Below, one piece after another: positions 8,420-14,005 of a stretch of 15,257 nucleotides of DNA. The DNA comes from Actinobacteria bacterium casp-actino8 (GTDB lineage Bacteria > Actinomycetota > Acidimicrobiia > Acidimicrobiales > Ilumatobacteraceae): contig LFFH01000028.1 of NCBI GenBank assembly GCA_001510455.1, positions 1 to 15,257 on the forward strand, read 5' to 3'. The notes under the pieces are model-generated. The model made no database searches. It was not told where the DNA came from and saw only the letters and a program-made list of their open reading frames with translations. A program made the translations under genes and the position numbers. The first letter of the stretch is position 1. Every line of letters starts with the position of its first letter.

Positions 8420-9273
8420 GAGGCGGCGCGAATGTCGACGTCGGACTCCTGGATCGACGTCTGATACGCCTTTTCGGCGCGCTTCAAGAAGTCACCGAGA
8501 ACTCTGTTGAAAGTTGTCGCGTGCTCGATCATGAGACCGTGGGCCGCTCCCGACAGAACCACGAGTTCGGCCGTGGGAATGCGTTCGGCGAGTTCCTCAC
8601 TGTCGCCGCGAGGCGTGAGGATGTCTTGGTTTCCGACGATGACCGACGTGGGAACCGAAATCGTCGCCAACTGTTCGGCAATGTCTTCGTCGACCGAGAG
8701 AAGCGCTTGCACTTGACCCTTGAATCCGTGTGAGGCGCGTGAGGTTCCGATGGGTCCGAGCCAACTGACCGCTGGCCACAGGCGTCGAAGCGATCGAGGC
8801 CCGATCACCCAACGTGCCGCTTCCATGGTCATGGCGTTCATACCTTCGGTGGCAGCCAGGTCGGCCCATGACGCGAGTAGATCGCGACGCCACGGATGAT
8901 TGCGGCACGCCGTGCACACGAGAGAAAGCGATCGGACGCGCTCGGGGTACTTCACTCCGATGATCTGTGTGATCGCCCCGCCCATCGATGCTCCGACGAC
9001 GTGGGCGGTGTCGAGACCGGCGTGATCGAGAACGGCGATCGCGTCATCGGCCATCTGCTCGAGTGAATAGGCACCGAAGGGCTTGTCGCTTCGGCCAGCT
9101 CCGCGGTTGTCGTGAGCCACCACGCGGTAACGAGTGGCGAGGTAGTAGCGCTGGAGATCCCAGAGGTGTTTGTCGGCACCCAGCCCTTGGATCATGAGGA
9201 CGGGAGGAGAGGACGAGAGGCCGATCTGGTCGTAGTGCAGTCGAATGCCGTCGGAGGCCACGGCGAAGGTCAC
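8416..9273 (-). CDS. Alpha/beta hydrolase (start at GTG 9273)
   Basis: The 285-residue protein has the alpha/beta hydrolase catalytic set: an oxyanion segment QGLGA (29-33), HDNRGAGRS (54-62), nucleophile elbow GASMG with Ser96, acid Asp217 in GNQD, and His245 in GAAH. It resembles small esterases, lactonases and haloperoxidase-like enzymes; the substrate cannot be named. An ATG at 9324 would add 17 residues and overlap the upstream gene by 55 bases, but the GTG at 9273 is preceded by GGGAGG at a spacing of seven. It also forms a GTGA overlap with the upstream TGA. The shorter start is therefore preferred. The C-terminal 20 residues, after LKRAEKAY, look like a polar tail outside the fold. 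The stop overlaps the ATG of the renalase-like gene. Confidence 0.92.
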   Translation of the reverse strand: MTFAVASDGIRLHYDQIGLSSSPPVLMIQGLGADKHLWDLQRYYLATRYRVVAHDNRGAGRSDKPFGAYSLEQMADDAIAVLDHAGLDTAHVVGASMGGAITQIIGVKYPERVRSLSLVCTACRNHPWRRDLLASWADLAATEGMNAMTMEAARWVIGPRSLRRLWPAVSWLGPIGTSRASHGFKGQVQALLSVDEDIAEQLATISVPTSVIVGNQDILTPRGDSEELAERIPTAELVVLSGAAHGLMIEHATTFNRVLGDFLKRAEKAYQTSIQESDVDIRAAS

Positions 9274-10259
9274 GACGCCACCTCCCACTCGCGCTTCGGA
9301 GCCACGCGAACGACGCCTTCCCATGAATAGAGCGACGAGAGGATCTCATGAGTGGTCATTTCGGGATGCCAAGCGAGCAGCTCGTCGATTCGGTTGCTCG
9401 TGGCCTGACGACCGTGGTGAAGCACCTCCATCACGTGTTCGGGAATGGGTGCACCGAACAGGTGAGCGATACGCCGTGTGATCACCCATTCGGGCCCCAC
9501 GAGAGGTAACGGAACCTTGCGGCCCGTGCGTACGGTGGCGAATCCGCTGACGGAGCCGTCGGCGACCACGTTGACGGGAGTACCGGGCGTGTCGCGCGTG
9601 GCAAGCACGAACGCCTGTGCCGCGTCGTTCTCGTGCAGAAGACTGAAGAGCGGCGGTCGCAGAAGATTGAAGGGAACGAAGGGGAGTCGGAGGAGACGCC
9701 CGAGCGGGCTCGGCACGTGCGGGCCGACCACTGGCGCCAGACGCAACGACGTGACCCTGACCGAGGTGCCGTTGAAAGCCCGGTCGGCCGCGTGTTCGAG
9801 ATACATGAGCATGCGTCCGTACTGCGAGGTGGGCCTCATGGCCGTGCTCTCATCGGGAAACTTCGGACGGTCGCCACTGCGCCCGTACACCTCGATTCCC
9901 GATCGGAGCACCACGTGCTGAAGTGACGAGGTTCGTTTGGCCGCCGAGAAGACCGATTCGGCCGATTGCTGAGTCAGGACTTCAGCATTCCGGGGATTGG
10001 CTCGGGCATCGGGTTCCCAGACGCCGAGGTGCACGATGGTGTGAGGGTCGACAGCGCGTATCAGAGATGCCGTCCCGATGACGTCACCGGGATCGAGACG
10101 ATGGAATTCGGCACGATCGAGTCGGCGTCGAGGCGGATCGGTGTCGAGGCCGACGACGGAGTCGACCCAGGGCTGTCGTTCGAGTTCTCGGGCGACGAGC
10201 GATCCGAGCTGACTTCCCATCCCGGTGATCAGGATGCGTCGGCCGCGTGAGGTCGCCAC
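9270..10259 (-). CDS. NAD-dependent epimerase/dehydratase-type extended SDR
   Basis: The 329-residue protein has the extended short-chain dehydrogenase/reductase fold. ITGMGSQLG (11-19) gives the glycine-rich nucleotide-binding loop, VVGLD (35-39) ends the second strand with the acidic residue expected for NAD binding, and RSGIEVYG (119-126) is the segment that usually holds the catalytic Ser/Thr. The active-site tyrosine is probably Tyr147 in SQYGRML, but the lysine expected four residues later is Leu151. Without it the canonical YxxxK chemistry is doubtful, so this may be a non-classical reductase or a binding protein. The GTG start has AGGGTG six bases upstream. It follows the pseudophosphatase-like gene by 21 bp and overlaps the alpha/beta hydrolase gene by four bases. 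Confidence 0.85.
   Translation of the reverse strand: MATSRGRRILITGMGSQLGSLVARELERQPWVDSVVGLDTDPPRRRLDRAEFHRLDPGDVIGTASLIRAVDPHTIVHLGVWEPDARANPRNAEVLTQQSAESVFSAAKRTSSLQHVVLRSGIEVYGRSGDRPKFPDESTAMRPTSQYGRMLMYLEHAADRAFNGTSVRVTSLRLAPVVGPHVPSPLGRLLRLPFVPFNLLRPPLFSLLHENDAAQAFVLATRDTPGTPVNVVADGSVSGFATVRTGRKVPLPLVGPEWVITRRIAHLFGAPIPEHVMEVLHHGRQATSNRIDELLAWHPEMTTHEILSSLYSWEGVVRVAPKREWEVAS
9281..9286 (-). promoter_or_regulatory. Ribosome binding site that decides the hydrolase start
   Basis: GGGAGG lies seven bases before the GTG at 9273, inside the 3' end of the SDR gene. It is among the best Shine-Dalgarno matches in the window and argues against the upstream ATG at 9324. Confidence 0.75.
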
Positions 10260-10268
10260 GAGTTCACC

Positions 10269-10284
10269 CTAGCCACAGGGCTAG
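10269..10284 (-). promoter_or_regulatory. Small intercistronic hairpin overlapping a stop codon and ribosome binding site
   Basis: CTAGCC and GGCTAG are perfectly complementary around a four-base loop. On the minus strand the left arm contains the TAG stop of the phosphatase-like gene, and the right arm covers the first bases of the AGGG ribosome binding site of the SDR gene. A ribosome finishing the first gene would open it, so it may couple translation. Role inferred. Confidence 0.35.
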
Positions 10285-10787
10285 CGGAGTTCGTGTGCTC
10301 TCAAGATGAGTGATCGAGCAGCCGGGTCGAGTTGATGACCGGCGAGCTTTTCCGCGACCAGGATCGCCTCGGTGGGTTCCTCCACCAGTCCGGCCCACCT
10401 GATGAAGGCTCCCATTGCACCCATGATGCGATCGCCGACTTCGTCGCCGTGAACGATCACCTTGGTTTTCTTGCCGAGCAACCCCTTCAACTCGTTGAAG
10501 AGGCCCTTGGCCCAGTCGTCGACATTGTCGGACGAGTACGGGTGATGAAGGTACGTCACGCCCATTTCGTCGTAGTTGTGGAGATTGTGAGGGGCCGAGA
10601 TGATCGACACCAGGCAGCCGAATCCGTTTTCACGGATCCAGATGATCTCCTCTTGTCGGCGAACCCGTCGATGATTGTCGCCGTATCCACCAGGACGTTC
10701 GCACACGGCAAGACGGTCCTTCAGGATCCACGTGAAATGACGAGGTGTGATCCCCAGGGCCCACTTTCCTCGTAATTTCGGCGGCAC
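10281..10787 (-). CDS. Dual-specificity-phosphatase-like protein lacking the catalytic cysteine
   Basis: The 168-residue soluble protein reads like a small cysteine-phosphatase fold: an N-terminal strand ILKDRLAVCERPG (21-33), a helix and strand EEIIWIRENGFGCLVSII (46-63), an HHPY-plus-acidic segment (81-90) where the general acid loop would be, then the P-loop position. There VIVHGDEVGDR (110-120) replaces the signature HCX5R, so Gly114 stands where the nucleophilic Cys belongs while His113 and Arg120 remain. The following helix GAMGAFIRWAGL also fits. I infer a pseudophosphatase, perhaps a phosphate or phosphoprotein binder; the fold call rests on pattern alone. The GTG start is 11 bp after the tilS stop and has no good ribosome binding site, suggesting coupling to tilS. 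A hypothetical-protein label would also be fair. Confidence 0.7.
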   Translation of the reverse strand: MPPKLRGKWALGITPRHFTWILKDRLAVCERPGGYGDNHRRVRRQEEIIWIRENGFGCLVSIISAPHNLHNYDEMGVTYLHHPYSSDNVDDWAKGLFNELKGLLGKKTKVIVHGDEVGDRIMGAMGAFIRWAGLVEEPTEAILVAEKLAGHQLDPAARSLILRAHELR

Positions 10788-10798
10788 GTCGGAGAAAT

Positions 10799-11701
10799 CT
10801 AGTCGTGTGCGACGGGCTCGTTTCGAAAAAGGCGCTGATTCTTTCTCTGGACACGATTCCCACCCGGAATTTCGCAGGCGACCGCCTCACCCCGCGCCAC
10901 GGCGAGTACACGCTCGACCGTCGCAGCATCGGGCGGATGATCGGAGGTGAGCCACGTTCTGATCGCGCGTCGGGCCACGGGCAATGGCGCAGCCGAGATC
11001 GCGCGGGCATCGGTCGGATCGAGCGCAGCGGCGAGGGAGTCGAGCAAGGCATTGTCATCGGCGATGAGGTCGGCTTGGCGGCAGAGGATCTCGACGACGT
11101 CACGGCCGGCGACATCGATCAGAAGTGGCAGGACCTGATGACGAACTCGATTGCGAAGGAGGCCAATGTCGGCGTTGGACGGATCCTCGAAAGGTGTCCA
11201 GCCGAGTTCGTCACAAACTGCTCGTGTCTCGTGTCGTCGAATGTGAAGGAGTGGATGAAGCACTCGACCCGACGGTCCACCGGTCAGATTCATGCCGACG
11301 AGACCGCTCGTGCCCGCACCCCGCACGAGGTTGATGATGACGGTTTCGGCCCGATCATCTGCAGTGTGACCGGTCAGAACGTCGGCGGGAAGAGTCGCAT
11401 ATCGAGCTTCGCGGGCGCGGGCCTCGACGTTCGGTCCGGGATCGACCGAGACCCGTCGCGCTTCGAACGACGCACCGACACTTCGAGCGCACTTGGCCAC
11501 CAGATCGGCCTCGTGCTCCGACCCGGGTCGAAGACCGTGATCGACGTGAATTGCCGTGACCTCGAGTCCGTGAGCGACCGCCAGAGCCAAGAGAGCGAGG
11601 GAATCGGCACCGCCCGACACGGCACACGACACACGAGAACCTCGAGTCGGAAAGTGACAGCGGCCGAGAATCGACCGGAAGGCATCGGAGCGCACGATCA
11701 T
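10799..11701 (-). CDS. tilS: tRNA(Ile)-lysidine synthase
   Basis: TilS uses ATP and lysine to convert C34 of the CAU-anticodon isoleucine tRNA to lysidine, so it decodes AUA and is essential in most bacteria. The 300-residue protein has the N-type ATP-pyrophosphatase P-loop SGGADS (29-34), the strand HVDHGLR (52-58), the GHTADDRAET segment (111-120), EDPSN (172-176) and RNRVRHQVLP (183-192), all diagnostic. It is close in size to other actinobacterial TilS proteins and appears to lack the long C-terminal domain of the E. coli enzyme. The ATG has AGGGG six bases upstream. It lies 18 bp behind the small membrane protein gene and 11 bp ahead of the phosphatase-like gene. The usual actinobacterial neighbours hpt and ftsH are not next to it. 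Confidence 0.95.
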   Translation of the reverse strand: MIVRSDAFRSILGRCHFPTRGSRVSCAVSGGADSLALLALAVAHGLEVTAIHVDHGLRPGSEHEADLVAKCARSVGASFEARRVSVDPGPNVEARAREARYATLPADVLTGHTADDRAETVIINLVRGAGTSGLVGMNLTGGPSGRVLHPLLHIRRHETRAVCDELGWTPFEDPSNADIGLLRNRVRHQVLPLLIDVAGRDVVEILCRQADLIADDNALLDSLAAALDPTDARAISAAPLPVARRAIRTWLTSDHPPDAATVERVLAVARGEAVACEIPGGNRVQRKNQRLFRNEPVAHD

Positions 11702-11719
11702 GGGCGCCCCTGTGGCGCG

Positions 11720-11896
11720 TCAGCCCTCGGAGTGCCCGCGCTGTTGGCGCTTACCGGGGAAACGAGTGGCCGAGACCTGCTTCAGATATCCGGCACCCAT
11801 GGCGACCACGGTGAGAACACCGACGACCGAGAGAACGACGCCGATCCACCAGTGCCAAACGTATGCAGCGAACATGGTTGAGATGGTAGCGACCAT
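11720..11896 (-). CDS. 58-residue single-pass membrane protein
   Basis: This short gene is translated from an ATG (11896) that shares one base with the TGA of the anti-sigma factor gene as TGATG. The protein begins [20 protein letters not shown] and has one hydrophobic helix (about residues 14-38), followed by a basic C-terminal tail rich in Lys, Arg and Gln, so the tail should be cytoplasmic. The aromatic cluster YVWHWW at the start of the helix is distinctive. A second in-frame ATG at residue 8 is also possible. No known family is recognised. Tight coupling to the sigma/anti-sigma pair and to tilS suggests it is a real, co-expressed gene; a role in the stress circuit is only a guess. Confidence 0.7.
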   Translation of the reverse strand: MVATISTMFAAYVWHWWIGVVLSVVGVLTVVAMGAGYLKQVSATRFPGKRQQRGHSEG

Positions 11897-12147
11897 CAGC
11901 CGTCGATGTCCATGTCGTCGGGATTCAGGTCGAGGCAGTCGAGAAGTCGTTGACGGAGCGACTCGGGAAGAGGTTCCTCGGCGGCGCGGGCACGAATCCG
12001 AGCCTTCAACGTGTATTCGAACTGAACGCGGTCCTGACAGTCGGGACAATCGTCGAGATGAGTCGTGATCTGGACTCGAAGGCTCTCTTCCAAGACGTCG
12101 TCGAGGTACGAATAGAGCTCGCGGAGAGTGTCGCGACAATCAGCCAT
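11896..12147 (-). CDS. RsrA/RshA-type zinc anti-sigma factor
   Basis: The 83-residue protein matches the Zn-containing anti-sigma (ZAS) family that holds SigR/SigH inactive until disulfide stress oxidises its zinc-binding cysteines. The ligand set is Cys4, His30, Cys34 and Cys37, with HLDDCPDC providing the HX3CX2C core; the 26-residue spacing from the first cysteine to the histidine equals that of Streptomyces RsrA. An additional Cys71 is present near the acidic C-terminus. The ATG has GAGGA upstream and overlaps the end of the sigma factor gene by eight bases, ensuring coupled synthesis of the pair. Its TGA overlaps the start of the 58-residue membrane protein gene. Identity of the family is very likely; the partner is inferred from adjacency. 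Confidence 0.92.
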   Translation of the reverse strand: MADCRDTLRELYSYLDDVLEESLRVQITTHLDDCPDCQDRVQFEYTLKARIRARAAEEPLPESLRQRLLDCLDLNPDDMDIDG

Positions 12148-12703
12148 CGATCAATCCTCGGTTCTCGGCGAAACCGACGAGTGCCTTCTGCAAGGCCTTG
12201 CGACCCCGGTGCAGTCGACTCATGACGGTTCCCAAAGGGATGTCGAGCATGTCGGCGATTTCCTGGTACGAGAAATCCTGGACGTCGGCCAAGAGGACGG
12301 GAAGCAAGAAGTTCTCGGGCAGGTCTTCGAGTGCGGCCTTGACTTCGTCGTCGGTGAACAGATCGATGACCTCTTCTTCCGCACTTCGACCCTCGAGTCG
12401 GCCAGCGAGGGCCGGAGCCTTCTTGTAAAGGTAGAACTCGTCGAGATCACCGAGATCGGACTCCTGAGGACGCGCCTTTTTGGCGTTGTAGCGGTTGATG
12501 AACGTATTGGTCAGGATGCGGAACAGCCAGGCCCGCAGATTTGTTCCCGTTTCGAAGGATTCGTAGGACCGGTAAGCCTTTAACATGGTCTCCTGGACCA
12601 GGTCTTCGGCATCGGCCCGATTTCGGGTCATGCGCAGAGCCGAGCCGAAGAGTTGGGGGGCGAAAGGCATCGCGTCGTCGGCGAAACGGCGTCGATCAGC
12701 CAT
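12140..12703 (-). CDS. SigR/SigH-like ECF RNA polymerase sigma factor
   Basis: This 187-residue extracytoplasmic-function sigma factor has region 2 at about residues 13-80, including [17 protein letters not shown] (31-47) and [18 protein letters not shown] (55-72), and region 4 at about 123-178 with the helix-turn-helix [20 protein letters not shown] (144-163). The DAEDLVQET and [17 protein letters not shown] stretches are those of the SigR/SigH group that responds to thiol-oxidative stress. The next gene encodes a matching zinc anti-sigma factor that overlaps it by eight bases. The ATG lies 11 bp after the MarR-family gene and has no clear ribosome binding site. I saw no convincing SigR-type promoter (GGGAA...GTT) immediately upstream, so self-activation is not shown here. 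Confidence 0.94.
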   Translation of the reverse strand: MADRRRFADDAMPFAPQLFGSALRMTRNRADAEDLVQETMLKAYRSYESFETGTNLRAWLFRILTNTFINRYNAKKARPQESDLGDLDEFYLYKKAPALAGRLEGRSAEEEVIDLFTDDEVKAALEDLPENFLLPVLLADVQDFSYQEIADMLDIPLGTVMSRLHRGRKALQKALVGFAENRGLIDG

Positions 12704-12714
12704 GAGAACGCTGG

Positions 12715-13224
12715 TCAGGCCTTGGTGCGGTGGGTGGCCACGAAGTCATCGAGGGCCGTGACGAAGCGTTCGAGGTAGGCGGCCAGCTGCTGGCGTTCCT
12801 TACCGTCGTAGGCCTCCATGATGGCGCGCAGGGCGTCGAGACGTCGGGCGTGAGCCTCGCTGTAGCGAGCTCGTCCGTCATCGGTGACCGACACCATGAC
12901 GACCCGCTTGTCCTTCGGGTTGGCACAACGACTGGCGAGACCGATTCGCTCGAGTCGCTGAACGGCGCGGGTCGCCGTCGACGGGTCGACTCTAAGAGCC
13001 TCGGCGAGATCACCCATTCGCCACGCCTCTTGCTGAACGAGAACGTCGAGGGTGTCCATCTGGCCACTCTCCAAGGCGTCGTCCCCGGTTCCGAAGAAAT
13101 ATTCGACGAGTGCACTCATCGATGCACCTCGACGGATGTCTCGCCACGCGCGACCCACACGTTGAGCAACTTCGCGCTGGGCGGGATCGTCGAAGTCGAC
13201 CGGCGTGGGGCGGGGGGTCGCCAT
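12715..13224 (-). CDS. MarR-family transcriptional regulator
   Basis: The 169-residue protein is a winged-helix regulator. The DNA-binding part spans about 55-118, with recognition helix [17 protein letters not shown] (80-96) and the wing around [13 protein letters not shown] (105-117); flanking helices would form the dimer. The open frame extends upstream to give 520 residues, but that extra part is antisense to the divergent hydrolase gene, and the ATG at 13224 gives a normal MarR length. A TACCCT -10 element ends ten bases before the ATG, so the mRNA would be almost leaderless, which explains the missing ribosome binding site. A perfect palindrome in the divergent gap is a probable operator. 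The gene heads the minus-strand array, 11 bp before the sigma factor gene. Confidence 0.88.
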   Translation of the reverse strand: MATPRPTPVDFDDPAQREVAQRVGRAWRDIRRGASMSALVEYFFGTGDDALESGQMDTLDVLVQQEAWRMGDLAEALRVDPSTATRAVQRLERIGLASRCANPKDKRVVMVSVTDDGRARYSEAHARRLDALRAIMEAYDGKERQQLAAYLERFVTALDDFVATHRTKA

Positions 13225-13233
13225 GGCTTTTGT

Positions 13234-13239
13234 AGGGTA
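13234..13239 (-). promoter_or_regulatory. Possible marR -10 element
   Basis: TACCCT fits TANNNT. Transcription starting seven bases downstream would leave about three bases before the ATG. The -35 at a 17-base spacer (TGTATC) is weak. The palindrome at 13244-13257 lies within the spacer, where a repressor would block the promoter. Confidence 0.4.
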
Positions 13240-13243
13240 CAAG

Positions 13244-13257
13244 CGGTGGAGCCACCG
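13244..13257. promoter_or_regulatory. Perfect palindrome, candidate MarR operator
   Basis: CGGTGG and CCACCG flank a two-base AG centre. The site lies in the 69-bp gap between divergent marR and hydrolase genes and inside the proposed marR promoter. MarR dimers commonly autoregulate by binding such palindromes. Assignment is inferred from position and symmetry. Confidence 0.5.
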
Positions 13258-13293
13258 ATACATGCTCTGGGCGTCATTGCCACCCAGTCGGTG

Positions 13294-13914
13294 ATGATCA
13301 CACCGTCGCTTCGTCACGTCGAGATGTTCACGATGCGAGGCATGGTGTCGTTGATGTGGCACCAAGTACCAGCAGGTCAGGCGGTTCGACCAGCGGCGAT
13401 CGTGGCCTGCGGTGGAGCGATGGGAGGTCTCCTCGGCCCAGCCGAAGGTCTCTACCAAGAACTCGGAGAAACATGGGCGAATCGAGGTGTTCCGGTGGTT
13501 CGCGTGTCGTATCGCCGACCGAACGATCTCGACGCATGTTGTCTCGACGTAGCAGCAGCAGTACAGCTGGTGGCCGACTCCGGAGCGCAGCGCGTCGTGG
13601 TGATGGGACATTCCTTCGGAGGTGCGGTGGCCGTGCGTGTCGGAGTGGTGATGGACGAGGTGGCCGGTGTGGTCACATTCGCGACGCAATCCGCAGGTTG
13701 TGAGGTGGCACCCGGATTGCGCGGCAAACCACTTCTGCTCTTTCATGGTGATGCCGACGAGATCTTGCCGATCGAGTCGAGTCATGTCGTCGCGGCAATG
13801 GCGGGAGTCGGAGAAGTGGTCGTGTGTGAAGGTGACGGTCATCTGCTCGCGAACAGTTCGACTCTGCTGAAGACACGACTCGACGATTGGATTCACGACG
13901 TCATTGATTCGTGA
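13294..13914 (+). CDS. Alpha/beta hydrolase divergent from marR
   Basis: The protein, 206 residues from the ATG at 13294, is a compact alpha/beta hydrolase of the dienelactone-hydrolase/acylpeptidase-like type. It has GGAMGG (40-45) after the first strand, RGVPVVRVSYR (64-74), nucleophile elbow GHSFG with Ser107, HGDADEILP with probable acid Asp155, and GDGH with His183. The reading frame remains open far upstream, but that part is antisense to marR. Starts at 13291 (GTG), 13294 and 13324 are all possible; none has a good ribosome binding site, and the early one keeps the strand HVEMFTMRGMVSLMW complete. The divergent MarR gene probably regulates it. A terminator hairpin overlaps the stop codon. 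Substrate unknown. Confidence 0.83.
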   Translation: MITPSLRHVEMFTMRGMVSLMWHQVPAGQAVRPAAIVACGGAMGGLLGPAEGLYQELGETWANRGVPVVRVSYRRPNDLDACCLDVAAAVQLVADSGAQRVVVMGHSFGGAVAVRVGVVMDEVAGVVTFATQSAGCEVAPGLRGKPLLLFHGDADEILPIESSHVVAAMAGVGEVVVCEGDGHLLANSSTLLKTRLDDWIHDVIDS

Positions 13915-13921
13915 ACTTTTT
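13892..13921 (+). terminator. Intrinsic terminator overlapping the hydrolase stop codon
   Basis: TTCACGA (13892-13898) pairs with TCGTGAA (13909-13915) around a ten-base loop, and a run of five T follows after one C. The stem contains the TGA stop. It should separate the hydrolase from the BMP gene downstream. Confidence 0.7.
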
Positions 13922-13955
13922 GTCAGACCCGGCGTCTCGCAGATGTGCTGACAAC

Positions 13956-13961
13956 TACGGT
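13956..13961 (+). promoter_or_regulatory. Possible -10 element of the BMP lipoprotein gene
   Basis: TACGGT fits TANNNT and would place the transcript start near 13968, immediately before the hairpin at 13969-13991. The -35 region is unconvincing, so this is tentative. Confidence 0.35.
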
Positions 13962-13968
13962 CGAGTTC

Positions 13969-13991
13969 GTCGACCATCCCCTTTGGTCGAC
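13969..13991 (+). promoter_or_regulatory. 5' leader hairpin or operator before the BMP gene
   Basis: GTCGACC and GGTCGAC are perfect inverted repeats around a nine-base spacer rich in C and T. They lie just upstream of the ribosome binding site. The element may be an mRNA-stabilising 5' stem, or a palindromic DNA site for a repressor. No known riboswitch class is recognised. Confidence 0.45.
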
Positions 13992-13994
13992 ATG

Positions 13995-14001
13995 AGGGAG
14001 G
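13995..14001 (+). promoter_or_regulatory. Strong ribosome binding site of the BMP gene
   Basis: AGGGAGG lies four bases before the ATG at 14006 and fixes the start. The Shine-Dalgarno match is much stronger than for most genes in the window, in keeping with the high expression usual for binding proteins. Confidence 0.75.
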
Positions 14002-14005
14002 AACC

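Noticed and set aside
10805..11881. A 358-codon plus-strand open frame
   Set aside because: It is antisense to tilS and the small membrane protein gene; tilS motifs are diagnostic.
12704..13100. Search for a SigR-type promoter (GGGAA, about 18 bases, GTT) ahead of the sigma factor gene
   Set aside because: A GGAAC occurs on the minus strand near 12793 but no GTT follows at the right distance, so no site is claimed.
12730..13293. Upstream extension of the plus-strand hydrolase frame
   Set aside because: This part is antisense to marR and crosses the divergent promoter region; the hydrolase fold is complete without it.
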